Notes: a model not told the origin generated them from the sequence alone. Shown: positions 9,124 through 17,527, counted from the first letter of the stretch. The stretch is 33,062 nt of DNA from Flavobacteriales bacterium (GCA_003331365.1 QOQC01000013.1:1-33062); one strand, 5' to 3'. Translations and numbers: made by a program.

Positions 9124-10367
9124 TATCTGACCTTCAATGTTACAATGGTTACTACAGCCAAAAGAACTGCCAAAATCCAAAATCGAGCAACAATTTTGGC
9201 TTCATGTAAACCTGATTTTTGATAGTGATGATGTAATGGTGCCATCTTAAAGATTCGTCTTCCTTCACCATATTTTCGTCTCGAATATTTGAAATATCCC
9301 ACCTGTAGCATGACAGAAATATTTTCAATGAGAAATACACCGCACAAGACAGGAATCAGTAATTCCTTTCTAATTGAAATTGCAAAAACAGCAATAATTC
9401 CTCCAATCGCAAGACTTCCTGTATCACCCATGAACACTTGAGCAGGATAAGAATTGAACCATAAAAAACCAATACAAGCTCCTACGAATGCAGATATGAA
9501 GATGACGAGCTCCTCTGCAAAAGGGATATACATTACATTTAAATATTCAGCAAAACTGACGTGAGAACTCACATATGCCAATATGGCTAATGCGATACCA
9601 ATAATAGCCGAGGTTCCCGTCGCCAAACCATCTAGTCCATCAGTCATGTTTGCACCATTGGAAACTGCAATCACAATAAATATCACAATGGGAATAAAAA
9701 TTAACCAGCCATATGAACCATCCCCTCCAAGAAGCCATTTGTAGTTAAATTCATTATTCTTTACAAAAGGAATCGTTGTGGTCATTTCATCTGTTTCGAC
9801 CCATTTGTAATTTTCTTTAGCATTCAAGTCACCCTCTTCATGCGAGACTAATTTTTCATTCTCCTTAAGCTGATAGTCACTGGAAACTCTCTTGTGTACA
9901 ACCACATCATCCGAGAAATAGAGTACAGAGCCAACAATCAAACCAACTCCAATTTGTCCGATAATTTTAAATCTCCCCTTTAAACCTTCTTTATTTTTTT
10001 TGAATACCTTAATGTAATCATCTACAAATCCAATTAAACCGAGCCAAACTGTTGCCAGTAGCATAGTAATCACGTAAACGTTTTCCAGTCGAGCAAATAA
10101 AATGGTTGGTATGAGTATAGCCCCCAGAATAATCAACCCTCCCATAGTCGGAGTTCCAGATTTCTCCATTTGACCTTCTAATCCCAAATCTCGAACTGTC
10201 TCACCAATTTGTTGTCTTTGAAGACGGCCAATGATTCTTTTCCCAAAAACGATTGAAATAATTAAAGAAGAAATTAAAGCCAAAGCAGCTCTAAATGAAA
10301 TATATCCAAATAATCCAGCTCCCGGAAAATTGTACTTCTCTAAAAATTCAAAAATATAATACAGCAT
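9123..10367 (-). CDS. mraY: Phospho-MurNAc-pentapeptide transferase MraY
   Basis: MraY moves phospho-MurNAc-pentapeptide from UDP to undecaprenyl phosphate, making lipid I in the inner membrane. The protein has 414 residues and many membrane segments. Family motifs are GTPTMGG (71-77), the DDYIK aspartate pair at 116-117, [11 protein letters not shown] (237-247) and the MAPLHHHYQ histidine motif near the C-terminus. It is about 50 residues longer than E. coli MraY. The extra length is a charged, soluble-looking segment at about 153-215 ([20 protein letters not shown]) between membrane segments, which I associate with Bacteroidota MraY proteins. Both ends share one base with neighbours in TAATG junctions: the start with the murE stop and the stop with the murD start. 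Confidence 0.97.
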   Translation of the reverse strand: MLYYIFEFLEKYNFPGAGLFGYISFRAALALISSLIISIVFGKRIIGRLQRQQIGETVRDLGLEGQMEKSGTPTMGGLIILGAILIPTILFARLENVYVITMLLATVWLGLIGFVDDYIKVFKKNKEGLKGRFKIIGQIGVGLIVGSVLYFSDDVVVHKRVSSDYQLKENEKLVSHEEGDLNAKENYKWVETDEMTTTIPFVKNNEFNYKWLLGGDGSYGWLIFIPIVIFIVIAVSNGANMTDGLDGLATGTSAIIGIALAILAYVSSHVSFAEYLNVMYIPFAEELVIFISAFVGACIGFLWFNSYPAQVFMGDTGSLAIGGIIAVFAISIRKELLIPVLCGVFLIENISVMLQVGYFKYSRRKYGEGRRIFKMAPLHHHYQKSGLHEAKIVARFWILAVLLAVVTIVTLKVR

Positions 10368-11830
10368 TAGTTTTCAATTTGATTTAAAAATTCACTTGCA
10401 ATCTGGTAATCATCAAAATCGTGTTTGACTCCATTAATCTCTTGGTATTTTTCGTGACCCTTTCCTGCGAGGAGAATGATATCCGTACTATCGGCTAGTT
10501 TTATAGCCAGTTTTATAGCCTCCCTTCTATCAGTAATCGAAAGCGTCATATCTCTTTCTCCCTGATTCAAGCCATTTTTCATATCATCTAAAATCATCTC
10601 AGGGTTTTCACTTCTTGGATTGTCAGAAGTAAGGATAAGTTGGTCACTCATTTTGGCAGCAATAGAAGCCATTATGGGGCGTTTTTTAGCGTCTCTGTCT
10701 CCCCCACAACCTACAACGGTAAAAAGTTTTACATTTTTCTTTTTTATACTATTGATGGTAGAAAGCACATTTTCTAATGCGTCAGGTGTATGGGCATAAT
10801 CTACTATTGCGGTGGGACCATTTTGACCTTTAACATACTGAAATCTACCATCGACAGACCTCAAATTGCTTAATGAACTAAGTGTTTTTAATTTATCCTC
10901 GCCAAGAAGTGCAGCAGTAGCAAATACAGCTAGTAAATTGTATGCATTGAATTGACCGATTAATCTTGAATAAAATTCTTTTCCATCCAAGTTTAAAATG
11001 AGTCCTGATATCTCATTCTCAATAATTTTAGCTTTAAAATCTGCTGGCGTTTTGAGGGCGTAATTATATTTTTGAGCAGCAGTATTTTGCAGCATCACCG
11101 TTCCATTTTTATCATCAATATTTGTGAGTGCAAAAGCGTTTGGTGAAAGCTCATCAAAAAACTTTTTCTTTGCTTTTATATACTCATCAAAGGTCTTGTG
11201 ATAATCTAAATGATCATGACTTATATTTGTAAACACCCCTCCCTTAAACACAATCCCATGTATGCGATTTTGAACGATGGCATGAGAGCTAACTTCCATA
11301 AAGCAATGGGTACACCCCTCGTTTACCATTTCATTTAATAAATGATTCAATGTAACAGGGTTTGGCGTAGTATGCGTTGCCTTTAATGATGTATCAACAA
11401 CCTTATTTGTTACAGTAGAAATTAAACCGCATTTATAGTTAAGCTGTCTATACAATTCATGCAACAAGGTTGCCGTGGTTGTTTTTCCATTGGTGCCGGT
11501 AATTCCAATCAGATTAATCTTCTTAGATGGAAAATTGTAAAAGGCACTCGCCATTAACGCCAAAGCCGCAGAGCTATCCTCCACGACTATTAAAGTCAAA
11601 TCATTTTGCTGATATTCTACATTTTTTTCAGAAACGATACACCTACATCCCTGTTCAATTGCCGACTTTACGTAATCATGACCATCTGCCATTTCTCCTC
11701 GAATTGCAAAGAAAACATCTCCTTGGGAAGCTTTTCTCGAATCAAATTGCAAACCACTTACTGCAAGATGATCATCCCCCTGAATCAAATCAAACTTGAA
11801 TCCAATCAATATGTCTTTTAATTGTTTCAT
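10367..11830 (-). CDS. murE: UDP-MurNAc-tripeptide synthetase MurE (meso-DAP adding)
   Basis: MurE adds the third stem-peptide residue to UDP-MurNAc-L-Ala-D-Glu in the cytoplasm. The 487-residue protein has the P-loop GTNGKTTT at 112-119, THTTPNP, EVSSHAI, the SHDHLDYH segment and DYAHTPD in the C-domain. The motif DNPR at 403-406, in SDNPRSENP, is the known signature for meso-diaminopimelate rather than lysine, so the wall is predicted to be DAP-type. Start and stop both lie in TAATG junctions, with ftsI upstream and mraY downstream. A short in-frame DNA repeat near 10497-10520 encodes IKLAIKLA but does not lengthen the protein relative to the family. Confidence 0.97.
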   Translation of the reverse strand: MKQLKDILIGFKFDLIQGDDHLAVSGLQFDSRKASQGDVFFAIRGEMADGHDYVKSAIEQGCRCIVSEKNVEYQQNDLTLIVVEDSSAALALMASAFYNFPSKKINLIGITGTNGKTTTATLLHELYRQLNYKCGLISTVTNKVVDTSLKATHTTPNPVTLNHLLNEMVNEGCTHCFMEVSSHAIVQNRIHGIVFKGGVFTNISHDHLDYHKTFDEYIKAKKKFFDELSPNAFALTNIDDKNGTVMLQNTAAQKYNYALKTPADFKAKIIENEISGLILNLDGKEFYSRLIGQFNAYNLLAVFATAALLGEDKLKTLSSLSNLRSVDGRFQYVKGQNGPTAIVDYAHTPDALENVLSTINSIKKKNVKLFTVVGCGGDRDAKKRPIMASIAAKMSDQLILTSDNPRSENPEMILDDMKNGLNQGERDMTLSITDRREAIKLAIKLADSTDIILLAGKGHEKYQEINGVKHDFDDYQIASEFLNQIEN

Positions 11831-13941
11831 TATTCCGATAATGTGATTTGAATTAAACGCCCTTTTTCTATCTCCTCTCCCGCTCTCACAGATTGGTAAG
11901 CAACTTTTCCAAAACCCTTAATATCAACTATATACCCCATGTCTTCAAGAAGAAAAACAGCATCTCTAGCAGTCATCCCTTTGACATTTGGCATCACGTT
12001 TTCTTTAATTTTTCTATCACTTAGTTGAATTTCTGAAGCAGATTTTGTGGAATTAACCCATTTACCCTTTCTCCCAATTTGATAACCGTAACCTAATTCT
12101 GTGAGTGATCTAGAAATATCTGACTTATACCCCGCTTTTATTTCAGGAGATTTAGATGCCCGTTTCGCATCTTCATTAACTGCATCATGAAACTGTAAAT
12201 TTGATGCATAAACCTTATTAGCAACAGCAGCGAAAACAGTTCCCGAAACACTTGCACCATGAATTTTTACCTTAGGTTTATAAATTACCACGATGCAAGA
12301 GTACAAAGGGTTATCTGCGGGGAAATACCCACAAAATGACGCTTGATAATCTGATTTATCCTGGTTTAAAAACTCACCAGACTTGTCCATAAGCTTAGCT
12401 GTTCCTGTTTTTCCTGCTATATTGAACTCAACACTTTCCAGATTTGACCCGGTACCATTTGTCATTACACCTTCCAGACATTTTTTAACCTTATTTACAG
12501 TTGATTGAGAACATATTTTGTCCTTTATAACAATTGGGGGGAAACGTTCAACAAGTTCTCCTGACCGCCTTATTTCCTCTACAAATAATGGCTTCATCAT
12601 CTTTCCATTATTCGCGACAGAATTATAAAGACATAATGTTTGGAGAGGCACCTGCTCAACCTCATACCCAATAGCCATATATGGAATAGATAATCCCGAC
12701 CAAACCGCAGTTCCTGGTATAGAGACCAGTGGCTTCTTTTCTCCAAGCAAGTTGATCCCCACTGGTTCGGTCAATCCAAATTGCTCAAGACGGGCAATAA
12801 ACTTATATGGATCATTTTTATATTTTTCATTAATCGTTGGGGCAAGTACATTGGAAGATTTTTCAAATGCTTGTTTTACCGTTATCATTCCATAACCTCT
12901 ACCGTAGTTTGAATCATACAAGGGCTTATTTGACCCTTTAAATGAGTATTTTCCTTTTGCATGCACGATTTCGTTTAAATCAAGTTTACCATCCTCAAGG
13001 GCAGCCATTAATGAAGCCAATTTAAATGTAGAGCCAGGAGCAGTTCGACTACCAATGGCATAATTATAAGGTTGAGAAAAGGAATTATCATCATGTCTTT
13101 TCAGATTGGAGATGGCCCTTATATACCCTGTTTTTACCTCCATCACAATAACGCATCCATGCGATGCATCCATTTCAATAAGCTGTTTTTCTAGTTCTGA
13201 ATGAACCACCTCCTGTATATCGGAGTCAATTGTCAGCACCAAGTCTGCTCCTGATATGGCCCTCTCCTCGTATTCCCCAGTTTTCTTCCATCCTGTAGCC
13301 AATTTCTGCACAATATGCTTCCCTGGCTTGCCCGCAAGTACATCATGAAATGCGCCTTCAACTCCAATTGCTGTAACCTTTCCTTCACTTTCAGAATACC
13401 TGCCTATTGTTCTTGATGCATATCCTCTGAGTTTTTTACGAACTGAGACTTCATCATCATCAATGAGGCCTCCCTTATTTCTACCTTTCTCAAAAATGGG
13501 AAGCTTTCTTAGTTTTTTTCGTTGCTCATTAGTCACTTTTCTTTGCAGACGAAGAAACTGACTCCCTTTAATACGTTTTTCACTAATCAGATTTTCATAT
13601 TCTTGAGGTGTTCTATCTCCAAAAAGCTGACTTAAACCGGATGCAAGATTTGAGATTTCTGAATCGAAAAGGTCCTGATCAATAACTGACGGATCCATAG
13701 CAATATTGTAATAGTTTATCGTTGTCACTAAAGGATTTAAATCCTTATCGAGGATGTCACCATATTCGGCCTCTTCAATGATTGTCTTTTTTGGTATTCT
13801 GTCGTCCTCTGAATTAAATAAGCTTTTTTCATTGGTCAGCTGGATGGAGAGGGTCATCCATAGCACAAGTACCATGAGAAGCACAAAACTGAAGTAAATA
13901 ATATACGCTCGATAAAAAAGAAAATCCTTATTCTTGCTCAT
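11830..13941 (-). CDS. ftsI: Septal penicillin-binding protein FtsI with C-terminal PASTA domain
   Basis: FtsI is the class B PBP (transpeptidase) that crosslinks septal peptidoglycan made by FtsW. The 703-residue protein has a short cytoplasmic start, one membrane segment at about 13-31, a PBP dimerisation/pedestal region, and a transpeptidase domain. Catalytic motifs are STFK (Ser304, Lys307), SSN (362-364) and KTG (511-513). The final ~58 residues, beginning MPNVKGMTARDAVFLLED, form a PASTA domain. PASTA domains occur on PBPs and kinases in several phyla and on division transpeptidases of Bacteroidota, but not on E. coli FtsI. It lies 4 bases after the FtsL-like gene and joins murE by a TAATG overlap. 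Confidence 0.95.
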   Translation of the reverse strand: MSKNKDFLFYRAYIIYFSFVLLMVLVLWMTLSIQLTNEKSLFNSEDDRIPKKTIIEEAEYGDILDKDLNPLVTTINYYNIAMDPSVIDQDLFDSEISNLASGLSQLFGDRTPQEYENLISEKRIKGSQFLRLQRKVTNEQRKKLRKLPIFEKGRNKGGLIDDDEVSVRKKLRGYASRTIGRYSESEGKVTAIGVEGAFHDVLAGKPGKHIVQKLATGWKKTGEYEERAISGADLVLTIDSDIQEVVHSELEKQLIEMDASHGCVIVMEVKTGYIRAISNLKRHDDNSFSQPYNYAIGSRTAPGSTFKLASLMAALEDGKLDLNEIVHAKGKYSFKGSNKPLYDSNYGRGYGMITVKQAFEKSSNVLAPTINEKYKNDPYKFIARLEQFGLTEPVGINLLGEKKPLVSIPGTAVWSGLSIPYMAIGYEVEQVPLQTLCLYNSVANNGKMMKPLFVEEIRRSGELVERFPPIVIKDKICSQSTVNKVKKCLEGVMTNGTGSNLESVEFNIAGKTGTAKLMDKSGEFLNQDKSDYQASFCGYFPADNPLYSCIVVIYKPKVKIHGASVSGTVFAAVANKVYASNLQFHDAVNEDAKRASKSPEIKAGYKSDISRSLTELGYGYQIGRKGKWVNSTKSASEIQLSDRKIKENVMPNVKGMTARDAVFLLEDMGYIVDIKGFGKVAYQSVRAGEEIEKGRLIQITLSE

Positions 13942-13945
13942 TCGA

Positions 13946-14314
13946 TCATTTTTTAATTCGTATTACTTTGGTTGCATTCAGCGACTCTTTTAATTCAAGT
14001 TCCTGTAATTTTTCAACCAGCTTATATCTTTTTGTTTCTTCCTCAAGCTTTGTTTTGGATTCTATAAATTCAGCTGCATTCTGATTGAGTTCTATTTCAT
14101 TTATTTTGATTTCATCGTTTAGCTGCTTCACATAATACCCTTTGGCTACAAATACAATCAAAAGCAGAATGATGAAGAATATGTATGGAAGATTATTCAG
14201 TACAAAAGACTTTGTCAAAAACTCACCATTTAGAATTTGAGTGAGCGCATTAACGTCTTTCCCAGATTTGACCGACTTATCAGTCCCGCTTGATGATTTA
14301 TCCACTTTACCCAT
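13946..14314 (-). CDS. FtsL-like cell division protein
   Basis: This 122-residue product has the FtsL plan: a polar, Ser/Lys-rich cytoplasmic start of about 41 residues, one membrane segment at about 42-60 (YIFFIILLLIVFVAK), and a heptad-like charged helix (about 62-115) that should form a periplasmic coiled coil. FtsL proteins act with FtsQ and FtsB to activate the FtsW-FtsI synthase. Sequence conservation is too low to name it by sequence alone, so the call depends on topology and on its position between rsmH and ftsI, where ftsL is found in most dcw clusters. It overlaps rsmH by 8 bases and ends 4 bases before ftsI. No ftsB is visible in the window. Confidence 0.85.
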   Translation of the reverse strand: MGKVDKSSSGTDKSVKSGKDVNALTQILNGEFLTKSFVLNNLPYIFFIILLLIVFVAKGYYVKQLNDEIKINEIELNQNAAEFIESKTKLEEETKRYKLVEKLQELELKESLNATKVIRIKK

Positions 14315-15224
14315 TTTTCTCTGCTATTCTTAATTTGGCACTACGCGACCTGGTGTTTTCAGTTAATTCATCACTTTCAGGCGTAATTGGCTTCCTGTTC
14401 ACTTCCGATAAAGGTTTTATGGGATTTCCATAAAAATCTTTTTTCAGAACCCCTTCAAAATTTCCCCGCTTCATGAAGTTTTTCACAATTCGGTCTTCCA
14501 ATGAATGATAAGAAATGACAACGAGGCGACCGCCAGGACTTAGTAAATCAGCAGCCTGGATTAAAAAGCTTTCCAAAACCTCTAATTCCTTATTTACTTC
14601 GATTCTTAATGCCTGAAATACTTGAGAATAATACTTATGCTCCTTAAATTTTGGAGCTAACTTTGACAAGAGCTCAATAAATTCTTGAGTCGTGCGTATT
14701 GGTTGACTTACTCTTTGCTGAATGATTGTTGAAGCTAGCTTACGCGCATTTTTTATTTCTCCATACTTCTTAAATATTTCAACCAGGACTCCCTCCTCAT
14801 AATCATTAATAATGTCAGCTGCAGTAGTTGAGGCAGTCTTATTCATTCTCATATCGAGATCAGCCTGTCCACGTATTGAAAACCCGCGTTCAGGAACATC
14901 AAATTGATGAGACGAAACTCCAAGATCTGCTAAAATTCCATCTACCTTTTCAACCTTTCTTGCCCTGAGCTGATTTGATAGAAATGAAAAATTCGATTGA
15001 ATGAATTCAAAATTAGAAGCACTCCAAATATTTGATTTTGCATCCGAGTCCTGGTCTAAACCAAAGAGAAAACCTTGCTCATTTAGCTTTTCATAAATAG
15101 CTCGAGAATGCCCTCCTCCACCAAAGGTGACATCAACATAAGTGCCATCCGCATGGATATTTAAGCCCTCAATACAGGCCTCCCTAAGAACAGGTATGTG
15201 ATATGTATTAACCTTCTCTGTCAT
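14307..15224 (-). CDS. rsmH: 16S rRNA (cytosine-1402-N4)-methyltransferase RsmH (MraW)
   Basis: RsmH methylates N4 of C1402 in the decoding centre of 16S rRNA using S-adenosylmethionine. The 305-residue protein is normal in length. Motifs in order are HIPVLREACIEGL (9-21), the SAM-binding DVTFGGGGHSRA with GGGGHS at 35-40, the acidic turn GLDQDSDA around 55-62, the ILADLGVSSHQFD segment, FQALRIEVN, and VVISYHSLEDRIVKNF near the end. It is the second gene of the dcw operon, as in most bacteria. It overlaps mraZ by 17 bases and the FtsL-like gene by 8 bases. Confidence 0.97.
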   Translation of the reverse strand: MTEKVNTYHIPVLREACIEGLNIHADGTYVDVTFGGGGHSRAIYEKLNEQGFLFGLDQDSDAKSNIWSASNFEFIQSNFSFLSNQLRARKVEKVDGILADLGVSSHQFDVPERGFSIRGQADLDMRMNKTASTTAADIINDYEEGVLVEIFKKYGEIKNARKLASTIIQQRVSQPIRTTQEFIELLSKLAPKFKEHKYYSQVFQALRIEVNKELEVLESFLIQAADLLSPGGRLVVISYHSLEDRIVKNFMKRGNFEGVLKKDFYGNPIKPLSEVNRKPITPESDELTENTRSRSAKLRIAEKNG

Positions 15225-15669
15225 CCAAGTCGCCCATTACTTCATTCGCTAAATCAGCAAAGTCCGTCATGTTCTCTTCAATCATATTGAAGTACTTGGA
15301 TTTATCCCAGATTTCTATTCGATCATTGTAAGCTATAAGCATAACCTCTTGACCCAAACCCACTCTTTCTGAGTGAGCCGTAGGCACTAAAGCTCTTCCA
15401 GCTTTATCAAGAGACACATGTTTTGCCCCTTGATGAAACAATCGATAGAACATTCGATTTTGTGGCTTAAACAAATTCATTTTGGACAGCTTTTTACTCA
15501 TAGCCTCCCATTCTGAGATTGGATATAAAGTTAAGCAGTCTTCAAAACCCTTATTTAACATAAAATCGCGCTGAGCATTGGCAGGGAGCTGTTTACGCAG
15601 ACCCGAAGGGAAAAGAAATCTTCCCTTGCTATCTAACTTAACCTCAAATTCTCCTACTAATCCTGACAT
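15208..15669 (-). CDS. mraZ: Transcriptional regulator MraZ
   Basis: MraZ is a DNA-binding regulator of the dcw operon made of two SpoVT/AbrB-like swapped-hairpin halves; in studied species it binds direct repeats upstream of its own gene. The 153-residue product has both halves, each with the DxxGR motif: DSKGR at 13-17 (then FLFPSGLRKQL) and DKAGR at 88-92 (then ALVPTAHSERVGL). It is the first gene of the operon. Upstream, at 15701-15722, are repeats of the type AAAAAGTGGT, which resemble MraZ boxes, so autoregulation is likely. A second, oppositely oriented repeat pair lies at 15816-15835. Confidence 0.95.
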   Translation of the reverse strand: MSGLVGEFEVKLDSKGRFLFPSGLRKQLPANAQRDFMLNKGFEDCLTLYPISEWEAMSKKLSKMNLFKPQNRMFYRLFHQGAKHVSLDKAGRALVPTAHSERVGLGQEVMLIAYNDRIEIWDKSKYFNMIEENMTDFADLANEVMGDLDDREG

Positions 15670-15700
15670 AACGAATATATGGTTAAAAATAATGGATTTT

Positions 15701-15722
15701 TACCACTTTTTACCACCAAAAA
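15701..15722 (-). promoter_or_regulatory. MraZ-box-like repeats upstream of mraZ
   Basis: Read on the minus strand, this stretch holds GTGGT twice at 10-base spacing (TTTTTGGTGGT followed by AAAAAGTGGT). Known MraZ operators are 10-base-period direct repeats with a TGG or AAAGTGG core (E. coli and Mycoplasma studies). The repeats lie 32-53 bases before the mraZ ATG, where binding would block transcription. No binding evidence is available here. Confidence 0.65.
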
Positions 15723-15749
15723 TTAAATTGTTGAAAACTTATAACGCAA
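15717..15749 (-). promoter_or_regulatory. Tentative mraZ promoter
   Basis: On the minus strand, TTG (15749-15747) is followed after 21 bases by TAATTTTTG (15725-15717). This is one base longer than the Bacteroidota -7 consensus TAnnTTTG. It would place the transcript start inside the MraZ-like repeats, which fits repression. The box is imperfect, so this is a weak call. Confidence 0.3.
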
Positions 15750-15815
15750 TTTACATTATTTTGTTTCAGTAACCTAATGTAAATACTGTATTTATTGAAT
15801 TTTTAAGAAAAAATA

Positions 15816-15835
15816 AAAAGTGGTAAAAAGTGGAA
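15816..15835 (+). promoter_or_regulatory. Second MraZ-box-like direct repeat, facing the EamA gene
   Basis: The plus strand reads AAAAAGTGGT then AAAAAGTGGA, a direct repeat matching at 9 of 10 positions with exact 10-base period. It has the same core as the repeats before mraZ, in inverted orientation, about 117 bases away centre to centre. It sits about 21 bases upstream of the -33 element of the predicted EamA promoter. Confidence 0.6.
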
Positions 15836-15856
15836 AACTATTTACTTATTAACAAT

Positions 15857-15885
15857 TTTGAGTTTCCCTTATTTCCATACTTTTG
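15857..15885 (+). promoter_or_regulatory. Predicted promoter of the EamA transporter gene
   Basis: TTTG at 15857-15860 and TACTTTTG at 15878-15885 match the Bacteroidota -33 TTTG and -7 TAnnTTTG elements, with a 17-base spacer. The expected transcript start is at or next to the GTG codon at 15890. Confidence 0.5.
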
Positions 15886-15889
15886 TCAA

Positions 15890-16801
15890 GTGAAAATCGA
15901 AGGAAAATATTGGGTTTTATTGTTGCTTCTATCCCTAATCTGGGGAAGCTCATTTATGCTAATGAAGCTAGGAATGTACACTCCTTCTGACGAAGTCGTT
16001 TTTAATTCTAACCAGGTTGCGGCCCTAAGGTTAACTTTGGCAAGCCTTGTCCTTCTGCCCTTTGGATATAGAGCCTTTAAAAGAATTAACCTCAAAAAAG
16101 ACTGGTCTTATTTTTTATTAGTAGCCATATGCGGAAACATGTTTCCAGCTTTCCTTTTTACCTATGCAGAAACAGGCATATCCTCAGGATTCGCAGGTAT
16201 GCTCAATAGCATGACTCCTATTTTCACCATATTTATTGGTTTTGGCTTTTTTCAAGTTAAAATGACATGGACTCAAATCATAGGATCCCTTATAGGCAGT
16301 ATTGGCGTAGTTTTACTTTTATTTTTTGGAAAATCTGTATCCCTTAAAGGTGAATGGGTACATATCATTTCAGTTGTAATTGCAACCCTTTGTTACGCGA
16401 TAAGCTTAAGTGTAATTCGATATAAACTCAAACAATATAAATCTATCGATATCGCCACTATTGCATTTTTAATTTTATTAATTCCTTCTTTAATGATTTG
16501 CACTTTTGAAGAAACATGGCTCGTTTTTATAAACAATTCACAAGCCAATTCTAGCTTCATTGCCATTAGTATTCTGGGACTTATTGGAACTGCTTTTGCT
16601 TTATTTCTTTTTAATAACATTATAAAAAACACCTCTGCACTATTCGCAAGCTCCGTAACTTACTTTATTCCAATTGTTGCGGTAATTATAGGATTTTTCT
16701 TCGGTGAGCAGCTCTCAGTTTATCAAATTTTATCAATGTTTATCGTTCTTTCAGGGGTATTCCTGGCAAATTTTAAAAGCCCAAAAAATACAAGCCATTA
16801 A
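15890..16801 (+). CDS. EamA/DMT-superfamily membrane transporter
   Basis: This is a multi-pass inner-membrane protein of the drug/metabolite transporter superfamily; substrates in this family range from amino acids to metabolites and cannot be predicted here. With the GTG 15890 start it has 303 residues, about ten hydrophobic segments and two EamA repeats. The first opens with WVLLLLLSLIWGSSFMLMK, a typical EamA first helix; the second begins after about residue 150. The frame stays open back to GTG 15830, but that codon lies inside an MraZ-like repeat and would add 20 residues with no family counterpart. The 15890 start also follows a predicted promoter directly. The gene is divergent from mraZ and is followed by a separate promoter for rplU. 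Confidence 0.88.
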   Translation: MKIEGKYWVLLLLLSLIWGSSFMLMKLGMYTPSDEVVFNSNQVAALRLTLASLVLLPFGYRAFKRINLKKDWSYFLLVAICGNMFPAFLFTYAETGISSGFAGMLNSMTPIFTIFIGFGFFQVKMTWTQIIGSLIGSIGVVLLLFFGKSVSLKGEWVHIISVVIATLCYAISLSVIRYKLKQYKSIDIATIAFLILLIPSLMICTFEETWLVFINNSQANSSFIAISILGLIGTAFALFLFNNIIKNTSALFASSVTYFIPIVAVIIGFFFGEQLSVYQILSMFIVLSGVFLANFKSPKNTSH

Positions 16802-16814
16802 TTTCTTACAATAT

Positions 16815-16845
16815 TTTGACTGATTAGAATAAAACATTATCTTTG
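16815..16845 (+). promoter_or_regulatory. Promoter of the rplU-rpmA operon
   Basis: TTTG at 16815-16818, a 19-base spacer, and TATCTTTG at 16838-16845 match the Bacteroidota consensus TTTG-N19-TAnnTTTG exactly. The expected start near 16850 would leave a leader of about 35 bases before the rplU ATG. Confidence 0.75.
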
Positions 16846-16884
16846 CAGACCAATTTTGGATGAACTTTTAAAGTAAATATTGTT

Positions 16885-17232
16885 ATGTACGCAATAGTAG
16901 AGATAGCAGGGCAGCAATTTAAAGTGCAAAAAGACCAAAAAGTTTTCGTTCATCGACTTGATGCAAAAGAAGGATCAAAAGTAGAATTTGACCAAGTTTT
17001 GTTAATAGATGATAAGGGAAAAGTTAATGTTGGCGCCCCGGCTGTAGATGGTGCAAAAGTCACCGCAGAAGTAGTAAGTCACGTCAAAGGTGATAAAGTA
17101 ATCGTTTTCAAAAAGAAACGAAGAAAAGGATACAAGAAAAAGAATGGACATCGTCAGGCTTTTACCGAGCTTTCGATTAAAGGGATTAAAGTAAAAAAAC
17201 CAGCCGCTAAGAAAGCAGCTGCAGAAAAATAA
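16885..17232 (+). CDS. rplU: 50S ribosomal protein L21
   Basis: L21 is a 23S rRNA-binding protein of the large subunit. The 115-residue product begins [18 protein letters not shown], the standard L21 start, and contains the basic [17 protein letters not shown] segment that contacts rRNA. It is slightly longer than E. coli L21 (103 residues) because of a Lys/Ala-rich tail ([12 protein letters not shown]). The start ATG follows a consensus promoter by about 35 bases, and rpmA follows after 6 bases, the usual L21-L27 pair. Confidence 0.98.
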   Translation: MYAIVEIAGQQFKVQKDQKVFVHRLDAKEGSKVEFDQVLLIDDKGKVNVGAPAVDGAKVTAEVVSHVKGDKVIVFKKKRRKGYKKKNGHRQAFTELSIKGIKVKKPAAKKAAAEK

Positions 17233-17238
17233 AAGAAT

Positions 17239-17508
17239 ATGGCACATAAGAAAGGAGTAGGTAGTTCGAAGAACGGTCGTGAATCTCAAAGTAAAAGATT
17301 AGGTGTTAAAATATTTGGTGGACAGGCTGCAATTGCCGGAAACATTATTGTTCGTCAGAGAGGAACACAGCACCACCCAGGAGATAACGTAGGTATGGGA
17401 AAAGATCATACTTTGTTTGCACTGCAAGATGGTTTAGTTGAATTCAAGAAGAAGAAGAATAATAGATCATTTGTTTCTATCGTTCCTTTTGAATCAGCGG
17501 AAGCATAG
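17239..17508 (+). CDS. rpmA: 50S ribosomal protein L27
   Basis: L27 is a large-subunit protein whose flexible N-terminus reaches the peptidyl transferase centre. The 89-residue product starts [16 protein letters not shown] directly, so it lacks the N-terminal extension that some Firmicutes cleave off. The conserved GVKIFGGQ and [15 protein letters not shown] segments are present. It is second in the rplU-rpmA operon and is followed 19 bases later by a strong terminator. Confidence 0.98.
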   Translation: MAHKKGVGSSKNGRESQSKRLGVKIFGGQAAIAGNIIVRQRGTQHHPGDNVGMGKDHTLFALQDGLVEFKKKKNNRSFVSIVPFESAEA

Positions 17509-17527
17509 GACTTCACAAAAATATTTG

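Noticed and set aside
9124-9180. 19-residue N-terminal extension of MurD (ATG 9180)
   Set aside because: It lies inside mraY, has a Cys/Ser-rich sequence unlike MurD, and ATG 9123 gives a TAATG junction like its neighbours.
9152-9340. Minus-strand 62-aa frame inside mraY
   Set aside because: It overlaps the conserved C-terminal MraY motif region in another frame, and its sequence is the expected out-of-frame reading.
10497-10520. Tandem 12-base repeat in murE suggesting an insertion
   Set aside because: It encodes IKLAIKLA in a helix where the protein keeps normal family length, so it is a chance repeat of codons and not added sequence.
15830-15889. GTG start of the EamA gene at 15830
   Set aside because: The codon is part of an MraZ-like repeat, upstream of the predicted promoter, and adds residues not expected before the first EamA helix.
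15670-15889. Small RNA or small gene in the mraZ-EamA gap
   Set aside because: No open frame with a credible start and no hairpin with U-tract; the repeats and promoter elements account for its visible structure.
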